A DNA stretch of 64,000 nucleotides from CAURNT01 sp963539215 (GTDB lineage: Bacteria > Fusobacteriota > Fusobacteriia > Fusobacteriales > Leptotrichiaceae): NCBI GenBank assembly GCA_963539215.1, contig CAUTJT010000001.1, forward strand, positions 161,359-225,358. The letters run 5' to 3'. The position numbers and the translations under genes are program-made. Shown piece by piece: positions 9,114 through 16,920 of this stretch (the first letter of the stretch is position 1; every line of letters begins with the position of its first letter). The notes below the pieces were generated by a model, which ran no database searches, was not told the DNA's origin, and saw nothing but the letters and a program-made list of their open reading frames with translations.

Positions 9114-11282
9114 TTACTCCTCCTCTTTTTTTATTAGTGCCTTCATACTTAAACTAAACTTATCATCTTCAACTGCTATTACTTTTACATCTACTATATC
9201 ATTTACCTTAAGAACATCTTCAACTTCTTTTATTCTCTTATGACTAATTTCTGATATATGAAGTAATCCTTCTGTTCCTGGAACAACTTCAACAAAAGCA
9301 CCAAATTTAGCCAATTTAGTAATACGACCTTTAAATTCTTGACCTAATTCTGCAACAAAAGTATATTGTTTTACAAGTTCTAAAGCTCTATTCATTTTAT
9401 CTGTATCTGTACCAAATATTGCTACACGCCCATCATCATCTACATCTATCTTAACTTCTGTTTCTTCTATTATTGCTTTAATTGTTTTACCAGCAGGTCC
9501 TATAAGAGCCGCTATTTTATTAGGTGAAATCTTTAAGTTAATTATTTTAGGTGCATTAGCATGTAATTCTTTTCTTGGTTCAGGTATTGCATTTTCCATA
9601 ACTTCTATTATATGCATTCTAGCACTATATGCTTGTTTTAGAGCTATTTCCATAATTTCTTTGGTAATTCCTTCTATCTTAATATCCATTTGTATAGCAG
9701 TTATACCATCTTTAGTTCCTGCAACTTTAAAGTCCATATCACCTAAATGATCTTCTAATCCTTGTATATCAGTTAATACTGTAAATGCATCTCCTTCTTT
9801 AATTAATCCCATAGCTATACCTGCAACAGTTCCCTTAATAGGTACTCCTGCTGCCATTAAAGCAAGTGATCCTCCACAAATAGATGCTTGTGATGATGAA
9901 CCATTAGATTCTGTAATTTCTGAAACTACTCTTACTGTATAAGGAAAATCATCAATATTTGGCATAACAGCTTTAAGTGCTCTTTCCGCAAGATTTCCAT
10001 GTCCTAATTCTCTTCTACCAGGAGCACGCATAAATCCTGCTTCTCCTACTGAAAATGGTGGGAAATTATAATGTAAGAAGAATTTTTTAGTGTATTCTCC
10101 TTCTATTCCATCTATAATTTGTTCATCTTCTTTAGAACCTAATGTAGCTGTAACTAAAGCCTGTGTTTCTCCACGAGTAAATAGCGCTGATCCATGAGGC
10201 ATTTTTAATATATCAACTTTTGCATCAAGGGGTCTTATTTCATCAATTTTTCTTCCATCTGCTCTATACTTATCAAATATTATTAATTCTCTTACTATTT
10301 TTTTCTCTAAATCATGGTAATAATTTTTAAATTCTTTAACTAACATATCTAAAGATTTAGTTTTAGAAGCTCCTATTAATTCAGCTAATTTTTCTTCTTC
10401 AGTCAATTCTCTACTCATAATTTCTTTTGCCATATTAAGCTTAAATACTTCAAGTAATGATTCTTCTAATTTGTCTATTGCTTCATATTTTTCAAGTTTA
10501 CCTGGAACAAGTATAGCTTCTTTTAATTCTCCAACATATTGATCTAAAAAGCTTCTAACTCTTTCATCGGCAACTGGAGCTACAAATTCCATTTTTTCAA
10601 TATTAAGTTCATTTAATATATTTTCTTGTTCTTCACATAATTTTCTGATATTATCATGCCCAAACATTATAGCACCTAGCATTTCTTCTTCTGTTACTTC
10701 ACTAGATCCTGCCTCAACCATAGTTACTGCAGTTTTTGTTCCTGCTACTGATAAATATATTTTAGTATTTTCTCTATCTTCACCCTTAGGATTTAAAACA
10801 TATTCTCCATTAATATATCCAACTGTAACACCAGCTACTGGTCCTGCAAAAGGAATATCAGATAATCCTAAAGCAAATGAAACTCCTATTGTAGCTATGT
10901 CTTCTGGCATGTTTATTCCATCAAATGATATAACATTTACAACAATGTGAACACCATTGAAAAATCCTTCTGGAAATAAAGGTCTTATAGGTCTATCTAT
11001 AAGTCTTGAGATTAAAACTTCTTCTGTTGAAGGTTTAGACTCTCTTTTAATGAATCCACCTGGAAACTTACCAGTTGAATAGAATTTTTCAATATAGTCT
11101 ACTGTTAATGGGAAGAAGTCTTGTCCTTCCTTAACATCTTTACTTCTAGTTGCAGTAACTAATAAAGTAGTATCTCCTTTACTAATTAGAACAGATCCTC
11201 CTGCCTGTCTTGCAACTTCTCCTGTTTCTACAGTAATTATTTCATTACCTGCATTTAATTTATAAGTTTTTTTATCAAACAT
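9114..11282 (-). CDS. pnp: Polyribonucleotide nucleotidyltransferase (PNPase)
   Basis: 3'-to-5' phosphorolytic exoribonuclease of mRNA decay. At 722 aa it has the full domain set: two RNase PH-like domains, the catalytic half carrying GEAGFMRAPGRRELGHG and a DxxGLEDHLGDMDFK segment, a KH domain with LIGPAGKTIKAI near residue 575, and a C-terminal S1 domain from about 640 ending in a lysine/glutamate-rich tail. It heads an operon of envelope genes. Its roughly 95-base leader can form a long-range stem (see findings). Confidence 0.97.
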   Translation of the reverse strand: MFDKKTYKLNAGNEIITVETGEVARQAGGSVLISKGDTTLLVTATRSKDVKEGQDFFPLTVDYIEKFYSTGKFPGGFIKRESKPSTEEVLISRLIDRPIRPLFPEGFFNGVHIVVNVISFDGINMPEDIATIGVSFALGLSDIPFAGPVAGVTVGYINGEYVLNPKGEDRENTKIYLSVAGTKTAVTMVEAGSSEVTEEEMLGAIMFGHDNIRKLCEEQENILNELNIEKMEFVAPVADERVRSFLDQYVGELKEAILVPGKLEKYEAIDKLEESLLEVFKLNMAKEIMSRELTEEEKLAELIGASKTKSLDMLVKEFKNYYHDLEKKIVRELIIFDKYRADGRKIDEIRPLDAKVDILKMPHGSALFTRGETQALVTATLGSKEDEQIIDGIEGEYTKKFFLHYNFPPFSVGEAGFMRAPGRRELGHGNLAERALKAVMPNIDDFPYTVRVVSEITESNGSSSQASICGGSLALMAAGVPIKGTVAGIAMGLIKEGDAFTVLTDIQGLEDHLGDMDFKVAGTKDGITAIQMDIKIEGITKEIMEIALKQAYSARMHIIEVMENAIPEPRKELHANAPKIINLKISPNKIAALIGPAGKTIKAIIEETEVKIDVDDDGRVAIFGTDTDKMNRALELVKQYTFVAELGQEFKGRITKLAKFGAFVEVVPGTEGLLHISEISHKRIKEVEDVLKVNDIVDVKVIAVEDDKFSLSMKALIKKEEE

Positions 11283-11378
11283 AATACCTCCTATTTTTTA
11301 AAGAGTGAGCAAATAACATCAAAAAGCTCCTAAAAAGCACTTTGAAATTACTTACTCCAAACTCTTTATATTATTTTA

Positions 11379-11408
11379 ATTTTACCATATTTGAATATAT
11401 AATTACAA
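11379..11408 (-). promoter_or_regulatory. Probable promoter of the pnp operon
   Basis: Minus-strand TTGTAA (11403-11408) and TAAAAT (11379-11384), 18 bases apart, about 95 bases before the pnp start. An AGGAGG ribosome binding site precedes the ATG. Confidence 0.45.
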
Positions 11409-11494
11409 TATCTATATAGCTAAAAAACAAGTTCTTTCAAACTTTTTACAAAATTTCAATATAAATAATTTAAATATATTATTATTAATATTTT

Positions 11495-11537
11495 AAAAAA
11501 ATACATCACTATTCTATATTTAGATTAGTGATGTATT
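11495..11537 (-). terminator. Terminator after rpsO
   Basis: An 11-bp perfect stem AATACATCACT/AGTGATGTATT (11500-11510 with 11527-11537) is followed on the minus strand by a run of T. It ends the rlmH-lysS-rpsO unit. Confidence 0.85.
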
Positions 11538-11543
11538 CTCATT

Positions 11544-11807
11544 TTATTTTCTAATTCCTAATTTTTCTATTAATTCTCTATATTCATCAAGATTTCTATT
11601 TTTTATGTAGTTTAATAATCTTCTTCTTTTACCTACTAATTTTAATAATCCTGCTCTTGAATGAACATCTTTAAAGTGAAACTTTAAATGTTCTGTTAAA
11701 TGTGATATTCTTTCTGTTAATATTGCTACTTGTACATTTGCTGATCCTGTATCTTTAGAATCTTTACCAAATTCTGCAATAATTTCTGCTTTTGTTCTCA
11801 TTGCCAT
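11544..11807 (-). CDS. rpsO: 30S ribosomal protein S15
   Basis: Binds 16S rRNA early in small-subunit assembly. 87 aa with the characteristic SANVQVAILTERISHLTEHL segment and the GLLKLVGKRRRLLNYI basic helix. An AGGAGG site lies seven bases before the first ATG; a second Met at codon 3 is a less well placed alternative. It follows lysS after about 90 bases that hold an imperfect hairpin. Confidence 0.96.
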   Translation of the reverse strand: MAMRTKAEIIAEFGKDSKDTGSANVQVAILTERISHLTEHLKFHFKDVHSRAGLLKLVGKRRRLLNYIKNRNLDEYRELIEKLGIRK

Positions 11808-11899
11808 TTTATTTCCTCCTAATATTTATTATCTAAACCAAGCATATATTTGGCATTAGTATATGCTTCGTATAAATTAGTTTATTATTTTAAAATTAA

Positions 11900-13396
11900 T
11901 CATTCAAAATGTGCTTCTTTTTTTAATGTAGGGAATAATATTACATCTCTTATAGATTGAGAATTTGTCATTAACATAACAAGTCTATCTATACCTATTC
12001 CTAGACCTCCAGCAGGTGGCATACCATATTCTAATGCTCTAATATAGTCAAGATCCATTTCTCCTGCCTCATCATCTCCATTTTCTTTTGCTTTAACTTG
12101 TTCCTCAAATCTTTCTTTTTGGTCTTGAGGATCATTTAATTCAGAATATGCATTTCCATATTCTCTTCCTGTAATAAATAACTCAAATCTATCTACCCAC
12201 TCACTTTCACCTTCCATATTTTTAGAAAGAGGTGAAATTTCTTTAGGATATTCTGTAACAAAAGTTGGATTAACTATTGTAGATTCAACTTTTTCTTCAA
12301 ATAATAAATTTAAGATTCCAAATTTAGTATATGTTTTTGTTTTATCTAATTCTATACCTAAATTCTTAGCAAATTCTATAGCTTCTTCATCACTATTCAT
12401 TAAATTAAAGTCAAATCCTGTCTTTTCTTTAACTATATCACGCATAGTAACACGTCTCCAAGGTTTTGCCATATTAACAGTATATTCCCCATAAGGTATT
12501 TCATATGTATCATATAGATGTTTAGCCATTTCAGACAATAAGTCTTCTGTTAAATCCATCATATCATTAAAATCAGCATAAGCTTGATATAATTCCATCA
12601 TTGTAAATTCAGGATTATGTTTAATAGATGTTCCTTCATTTCTAAAGTTTCTATTAATTTCAAATACTCTTTCAAATCCCCCAACTAACAATCTCTTTAA
12701 ATAAAGCTCTGGCGCTATTCTTAAATACATATCCATATCTAAAGTATTATGATGTGTAATAAAAGGTTTAGCATTTGCTCCACCAAGTGTTGGATGTAAC
12801 ATAGGAGTTTCTACTTCTATAAATTCCCTAGATTCTAAATATTTACGCATAAATCTAATAATTTCAAATCTTTTTTTCATAGTATCTTGAACTTCAGGAT
12901 TCATTACAAGATCTACATATCTTTGTCTATAACGCATTTCTATATCTTGTAATCCAGAAAATTTATCAGGAAGTGGTCTAACATTTTTTGTTAATATTTC
13001 TATATCATTAGCTTTAAGTGTTAACTCACCTGTTTGTGTACGGAATAATTTTCCTTTTACACCAACAAAATCTCCTGTTGCCATTTTCTTATATATCTCA
13101 TATTTTTCATCACCAATTTCATCTTTTTTAGCATAAAATTGAATTTTACCACTTAAATCTTGTATATGAGCAAATCCATTTTTACCCATTCTTCTATAAG
13201 AAACTATTCTTCCTGCTGTTTGAAATTCTTTATCAGAGTTTTCATCATAATTTAAAATTTCAGATATATTTTGCTTTTTATCATATCTTCTTGCATAAGG
13301 TTCAAGACCTTCTGCTCTTAATTCTTCAACTTTTCTTGCTTTTTCCTTCATTACATGGCTTACATTAACCACTGTTTCTTTATTATCCATATTCAC
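11900..13396 (-). CDS. lysS: Lysyl-tRNA synthetase, class II
   Basis: Charges tRNA-Lys in the cytoplasm. 498 aa: N-terminal OB-fold anticodon-binding domain (about 55-170), then the class II core with motif 2 FRNEGTSIKHNPEFTMMELY and motif 3 GGLGIGIDRLVML near the C-terminus. The gene lies between a DUF1934-like gene and rpsO in one transcription unit. Confidence 0.97.
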   Translation of the reverse strand: MNMDNKETVVNVSHVMKEKARKVEELRAEGLEPYARRYDKKQNISEILNYDENSDKEFQTAGRIVSYRRMGKNGFAHIQDLSGKIQFYAKKDEIGDEKYEIYKKMATGDFVGVKGKLFRTQTGELTLKANDIEILTKNVRPLPDKFSGLQDIEMRYRQRYVDLVMNPEVQDTMKKRFEIIRFMRKYLESREFIEVETPMLHPTLGGANAKPFITHHNTLDMDMYLRIAPELYLKRLLVGGFERVFEINRNFRNEGTSIKHNPEFTMMELYQAYADFNDMMDLTEDLLSEMAKHLYDTYEIPYGEYTVNMAKPWRRVTMRDIVKEKTGFDFNLMNSDEEAIEFAKNLGIELDKTKTYTKFGILNLLFEEKVESTIVNPTFVTEYPKEISPLSKNMEGESEWVDRFELFITGREYGNAYSELNDPQDQKERFEEQVKAKENGDDEAGEMDLDYIRALEYGMPPAGGLGIGIDRLVMLMTNSQSIRDVILFPTLKKEAHFE

Positions 13397-13403
13397 TCCC
13401 TTA

Positions 13404-13760
13404 CTATATTTCTATATTGATACTATAGCTCGAAACTAAATTCATCGCATCACTATCATTATATATATTATATTCTAAATCTATTTTACCATTTTTTATA
13501 CTAATATTTCTAGTGATAATATATATTTCTAATACTAAATCTGAAGTTTTTAAAAAATTTTTTGTAATTTTACCTTTTTTGTAAACATTAGTATAAGATA
13601 AATCACCTTCTTTTGACATTATTATTTCTTTTTCTTTTATCTCTATAGAATAATTTTCTCCATTTAATTTATATTTTATTATACCTTTTTCATCTACTTC
13701 ATGATCAATATTATGTTTAAATTTAACATTTTCTATCAAATCATGTATTTGAAGTATCAT
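13404..13760 (-). CDS. DUF1934/YwiB-like small beta-barrel protein
   Basis: 118 aa, predicted mostly beta strand with no signal or membrane segment. The pattern GDLSYTNVYKKGKITK, then a strand ending IITRNISI and a final strand SSYSINIEI, resembles the DUF1934 (YwiB) calycin-like family, whose function is unknown. That assignment is by eye and moderate. It overlaps the following-upstream acidic gene by one base and lies seven bases before lysS, so it is translated as part of that unit. Confidence 0.6.
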   Translation of the reverse strand: MILQIHDLIENVKFKHNIDHEVDEKGIIKYKLNGENYSIEIKEKEIIMSKEGDLSYTNVYKKGKITKNFLKTSDLVLEIYIITRNISIKNGKIDLEYNIYNDSDAMNLVSSYSINIEI

Positions 13761-14164
13761 TAATCTTCATCCTCAAATAATTCATCTAAGAAATCATCTA
13801 TTTCTTCATCATTTTCATCACCTAAGAATACCATATCATCTTCTTCTAGATTAGAATCATTATCTAAACTTTCATCCGTATACCCATCATAATCAGAAGT
13901 AAAATCATTGTCTTCCCAATACTCAAATTCTTTTTCTTCAAGTTTGAAAGCTTCTTCTTGATAATGATCTATTATAGCTTCTTCCTCTTCTTCATCATCA
14001 ACCAATTCTAAATCTTCCTCTTCATAATAGAATACTTTTTTCATTCCATCTTCACTTTCACAAACTAAATATTCAATTCCTGCATATATAGTTTCTCCGA
14101 TACATGTAAAATACTCTATATTCCCATCTATTTCATAATCAAATTCACTACCTATTGTATACAC
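13760..14164 (-). CDS. Acidic DUF1292-like protein
   Basis: 134 aa. The first 55 residues form short strands (FDYEIDGNIEYFTCIGETIY, then EYLVCES) like DUF1292/YrzB proteins. The remainder is a very acidic low-complexity tail rich in Glu and Asp, ending EEIDDFLDELFEDED. There is no signal peptide. The function is not known; the acidic tail could mimic nucleic acid, but nothing in the sequence proves it. It follows rlmH by nine bases. Confidence 0.6.
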   Translation of the reverse strand: MYTIGSEFDYEIDGNIEYFTCIGETIYAGIEYLVCESEDGMKKVFYYEEEDLELVDDEEEEEAIIDHYQEEAFKLEEKEFEYWEDNDFTSDYDGYTDESLDNDSNLEEDDMVFLGDENDEEIDDFLDELFEDED

Positions 14165-14173
14165 AATTTCCTC

Positions 14174-14638
14174 CTACTTATGATAACTAATATTATTATT
14201 AATACATATTGCTCTATAAATTTGTTCAACTAAAATCAATCGCATTAATTGATGTGGAAATGTCATTTTAGAAAAACTAATTCTCATATCTGATACATTT
14301 CTAACCTCATCATTATAACCGTTAGATCCACCTATTATGAAATTTATGGTACTCACATTTAAAGTTAATGTATCAATTTTTTCTGCTAGCTCTTCACTTG
14401 TTAGACCTTTGCCTTTTAAATCTAGTAATATATTATATCCTATATTTTTATTAATAGCATCCAATAAACTTTTACTTTCTTTATTTATAGCTACATTCAC
14501 TATATTATCTGCTTCATCTTTAAGTTCTATAAAATTTAATTTTACATATCTGCCTAATCTCTTAGAAAACTCATTTATTCCCTCAACTATATATTTTTCT
14601 TTTATTTTCCCTACACAGATAATATTTATTTTTAACAT
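14174..14638 (-). CDS. rlmH: 23S rRNA (pseudouridine-1915 N3)-methyltransferase
   Basis: SPOUT-class methyltransferase that modifies helix 69 of 23S rRNA using SAM. I use the ATG at 14638 (MLKINIICVGKIKEKY), giving 154 aa, close to E. coli RlmH (155). It is preceded by GAGGTG, while the longer reading frame upstream has no ribosome site and overlaps the promoter. The SAM-binding loop FIIGGSNGYNDEV and the C-terminal EQIYRAICINNNISYHK are both characteristic. Confidence 0.93.
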   Translation of the reverse strand: MLKINIICVGKIKEKYIVEGINEFSKRLGRYVKLNFIELKDEADNIVNVAINKESKSLLDAINKNIGYNILLDLKGKGLTSEELAEKIDTLTLNVSTINFIIGGSNGYNDEVRNVSDMRISFSKMTFPHQLMRLILVEQIYRAICINNNISYHK

Positions 14639-14669
14639 TTTACACCTCAATTTAAAACATTTACATTGC

Positions 14670-14698
14670 TTTATATCATATATTTTTAGTTTTTTCAA
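14670..14698 (-). promoter_or_regulatory. Promoter of the rlmH-lysS-rpsO unit
   Basis: Minus-strand TTGAAA (14693-14698) and TATAAA (14670-14675) are separated by exactly 17 bases. They lie in the short gap between mutL and rlmH. The transcription start would fall about 25 bases before the rlmH ATG, which supports the shorter rlmH start. Confidence 0.65.
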
Positions 14699-14724
14699 GT
14701 TTTATATAATATATTAAATATATT

Positions 14725-16548
14725 TTATTTTACTCTTCCAAAATTTTTGTCTAAAAAATACTTTGAAATCTTAGTAATTATAGGTCTTCCATGAGGACAA
14801 GTATACTTTCCAACACTATGTAATCTTTTAACCATATTTTTCATTTCTTCCATAGTTAATTTTTGACCTGCTTTAATGGCTCCACGACAAGACATAGATA
14901 TTATTATTCTTTCCCTAATATCTCTAACATTATCATTGTTTTTTAAATCTTCTATGATTTTATACAATATATTTACTATATTTTCTCTAAAAGTAAAGTT
15001 AGGATAACCTCTTAATACTATATTGTTCTCACCTATATCATCTATATCAAAAGCAAGATTTCTAAATATTTCCATATTATTTAAAACTATATCTTTATCT
15101 ATTGGATTAAGTGTTATTATCTCAGGAATTAACATAGTTTGCTCTGACAACTCTTTTTTAGAATATGCTTCCATTAATTCTTCATAAAGTAATCTTTCAT
15201 GTATAATATGCTGATCATATATTTCAAGTTCTTCTTCTCCCTCAACTAATATATATGTATCAAATATTTGTCCCAAAACATTATATTCTCTTTCTATATT
15301 AACTTCTCTTTCAAAAAAACCTTTTAAATATCCATCATAATCTTCTTTTTTTTCTTCTTTAATTTCAATTTCTTCAATTTCTTTTTTTTCATTTTCTTTA
15401 TATACATCATTAAGACTATATTTATTTTCTGTAAATTCAAAATTAGACTTAACATATTCCGGTTTTATTTCTTCAGAAAAATTTGAAATATATGTATTAA
15501 CTTCTAATTTATTTTCAACTTTTTCCTCATACATATTATCTTCAAAATTTTCAATCTTAGGCTGAAGTACAGGCTGCCAATTTTTTCTATCATATTCATA
15601 GAAAAAGTCATCTATAGTATTTTTAATATCACTATATACATATTTTTCATCAGAAAATTTTACAAGTTTTTTAGATGGATGCACATTTACATCTATTTCT
15701 TTAGGATTTATCTCGTAATTAATTATAGCAAAGGGATATTTTCCCTTCATTAATTTAGTATAGTATCCATCTATTACAGCTCTATCTATAACATTAGATT
15801 TTACATATCTACCATTAACATAAGTATAAATATATTCCTTAGAAGATCTTAGTATTTCAACATTACCAAGATAGCCATATTTAAATTTAGTTAAATTTTT
15901 AAGAATATTTTTCCCAAAAATTTCAAATATTGTACTTTCCATACCATTTCCTGTAGTTTTTATAACAATTTTACCTTCTATATTTAAAGATATAGAAACA
16001 TTAGGATTAGCTAGAGCTTCTTTTAATACTATATCTTTAATTTTAGTATATTCTGTACTATCTTTTCTTAAAAATTTCTTACGCGCCGGTGTATTATAAA
16101 AAAGATCTCTTATCTCTATATCAGTACCTGTAGTTCTGGATATATCTTCATATTTTCTAACAACCCCACCATATGAATTAAGTATACAACCTACTTTATC
16201 TATTTCTCTTTTACTTGAAATAGAAAGTTTTGAAACTGAAGATATTGAAGCTAATGCTTCTCCTCTAAATCCGTAAGTAGTTAAATTAAAAATATCATCT
16301 TTTTCAAAAATTTTTGAAGTAGCATGTCTTTCTATACTTAAAAGTACATCTTCTTTCCCCATACCTTTACCATTATCAGAGATTTTAACATAACTTCCAC
16401 CACTTAAAACTTCTATATCTATTTTTGTAGAATTTGCATCTAAAGAGTTTTCAAGCAATTCCTTTATCATACTCGCAGGATTTTCAACTACTTCTCCAGC
16501 AGCAATTATATTTGAAATACTCTCATCTAGTATCTTTATTTCTGCCAT
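14725..16548 (-). CDS. mutL: DNA mismatch repair protein MutL
   Basis: ATPase and nicking endonuclease of mismatch repair. 607 aa: GHKL ATPase domain with GEVVENPASMIKELLENSLD and DNGKGM, GFRGEALASISSV, an acidic/charged linker (about 330-420), then the C-terminal dimerisation domain. That domain carries the endonuclease motif DQHIIHERLLYE (DQHx2-3Ex4E form) and CPHGRPII, so this is the nicking type used by bacteria without MutH. No mutS is present in the window. Confidence 0.96.
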   Translation of the reverse strand: MAEIKILDESISNIIAAGEVVENPASMIKELLENSLDANSTKIDIEVLSGGSYVKISDNGKGMGKEDVLLSIERHATSKIFEKDDIFNLTTYGFRGEALASISSVSKLSISSKREIDKVGCILNSYGGVVRKYEDISRTTGTDIEIRDLFYNTPARKKFLRKDSTEYTKIKDIVLKEALANPNVSISLNIEGKIVIKTTGNGMESTIFEIFGKNILKNLTKFKYGYLGNVEILRSSKEYIYTYVNGRYVKSNVIDRAVIDGYYTKLMKGKYPFAIINYEINPKEIDVNVHPSKKLVKFSDEKYVYSDIKNTIDDFFYEYDRKNWQPVLQPKIENFEDNMYEEKVENKLEVNTYISNFSEEIKPEYVKSNFEFTENKYSLNDVYKENEKKEIEEIEIKEEKKEDYDGYLKGFFEREVNIEREYNVLGQIFDTYILVEGEEELEIYDQHIIHERLLYEELMEAYSKKELSEQTMLIPEIITLNPIDKDIVLNNMEIFRNLAFDIDDIGENNIVLRGYPNFTFRENIVNILYKIIEDLKNNDNVRDIRERIIISMSCRGAIKAGQKLTMEEMKNMVKRLHSVGKYTCPHGRPIITKISKYFLDKNFGRVK

Positions 16549-16606
16549 AAATTTCTCCCCTTAATATTTTCTTTAATAGTCTACCATATATTTATATTGA
16601 TGTCTA

Positions 16607-16635
16607 TTGAATTTTTTCCCATATATTGATATAAT
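16607..16635 (+). promoter_or_regulatory. Strong promoter of the plus-strand structured RNA
   Basis: TTGAAT (16607-16612) and the consensus TATAAT (16630-16635) are exactly 17 bases apart on the plus strand. The predicted start at about 16641 coincides with the first base of the RNA's closing stem. Confidence 0.8.
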
Positions 16636-16640
16636 AAATT

Positions 16641-16836
16641 AGCGAAGATATACGGAATAGTGATACCTTTTTTTGGGCTTTACTTTTTGGTTAAGGGGCT
16701 GTCTCTGACTTAATATACTTGAGGAAATCACGATTTGATTTAATGGCTTATACGGATCTCATAATACTTAGTTATATGGCCACCACTTGGTTTTTAAGGC
16801 AACCAAAACCTTTTCACTCCGGTATCTTGGCTTTAT
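16641..16836 (+). ncRNA. Structured non-coding RNA, possibly 6S RNA
   Basis: About 195 bases without an ORF, behind a near-consensus promoter. The two ends pair into an interrupted closing stem: AGC, AAGATA, CGG and AGTG from 16641 pair with CACT, CCG, TATCTT and GCT ending at 16832. Inside it a second helix TTTTGGTT pairs with AACCAAAA, and an apical hairpin AAATCA/TGATTT is visible. A rod of this length with matching ends and a highly unpaired middle is what 6S RNA looks like, so 6S (ssrS) is my best guess. It lacks SRP RNA signatures. It is transcribed against aspS, so it is not a leader or riboswitch. Confidence 0.5.
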
Positions 16837-16844
16837 AAAAAAGA

Positions 16845-16870
16845 GGACTTTAAGTCCCATATTTTATTGT
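16845..16870 (+). terminator. Probable 3' hairpin of the structured RNA
   Basis: Tight hairpin GGACT-TTA-AGTCC followed on the plus strand by CATATTTTATTG. The T-rich stretch is broken, so termination here may be partial; a second bidirectional hairpin lies 40 bases further on. Confidence 0.45.
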
Positions 16871-16896
16871 TTTGTATTTATGATTTATATAAATTT

Positions 16897-16920
16897 AAAA
16901 AAGAGGGTTATACCCTCTTT
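16897..16920 (-). terminator. Terminator after aspS (bidirectional)
   Basis: Perfect 8-bp stem AAGAGGGT/ACCCTCTT with a three-base loop and T-runs on both strands. It ends the long msrAB-to-aspS run and could also stop the plus-strand RNA. Confidence 0.85.

Noticed and set aside
11822..11870. Hairpin AAGCATATA/TATATGCTT between lysS and rpsO as a terminator
   Set aside because: No T-run follows on the minus strand; it may be an RNA processing site or nothing.
16641..16836. SRP (4.5S) RNA, tmRNA or riboswitch for the plus-strand structured RNA
   Set aside because: No GGAAGCAGC-type SRP loop, no tRNA-like T-arm, and no gene downstream in the same direction.
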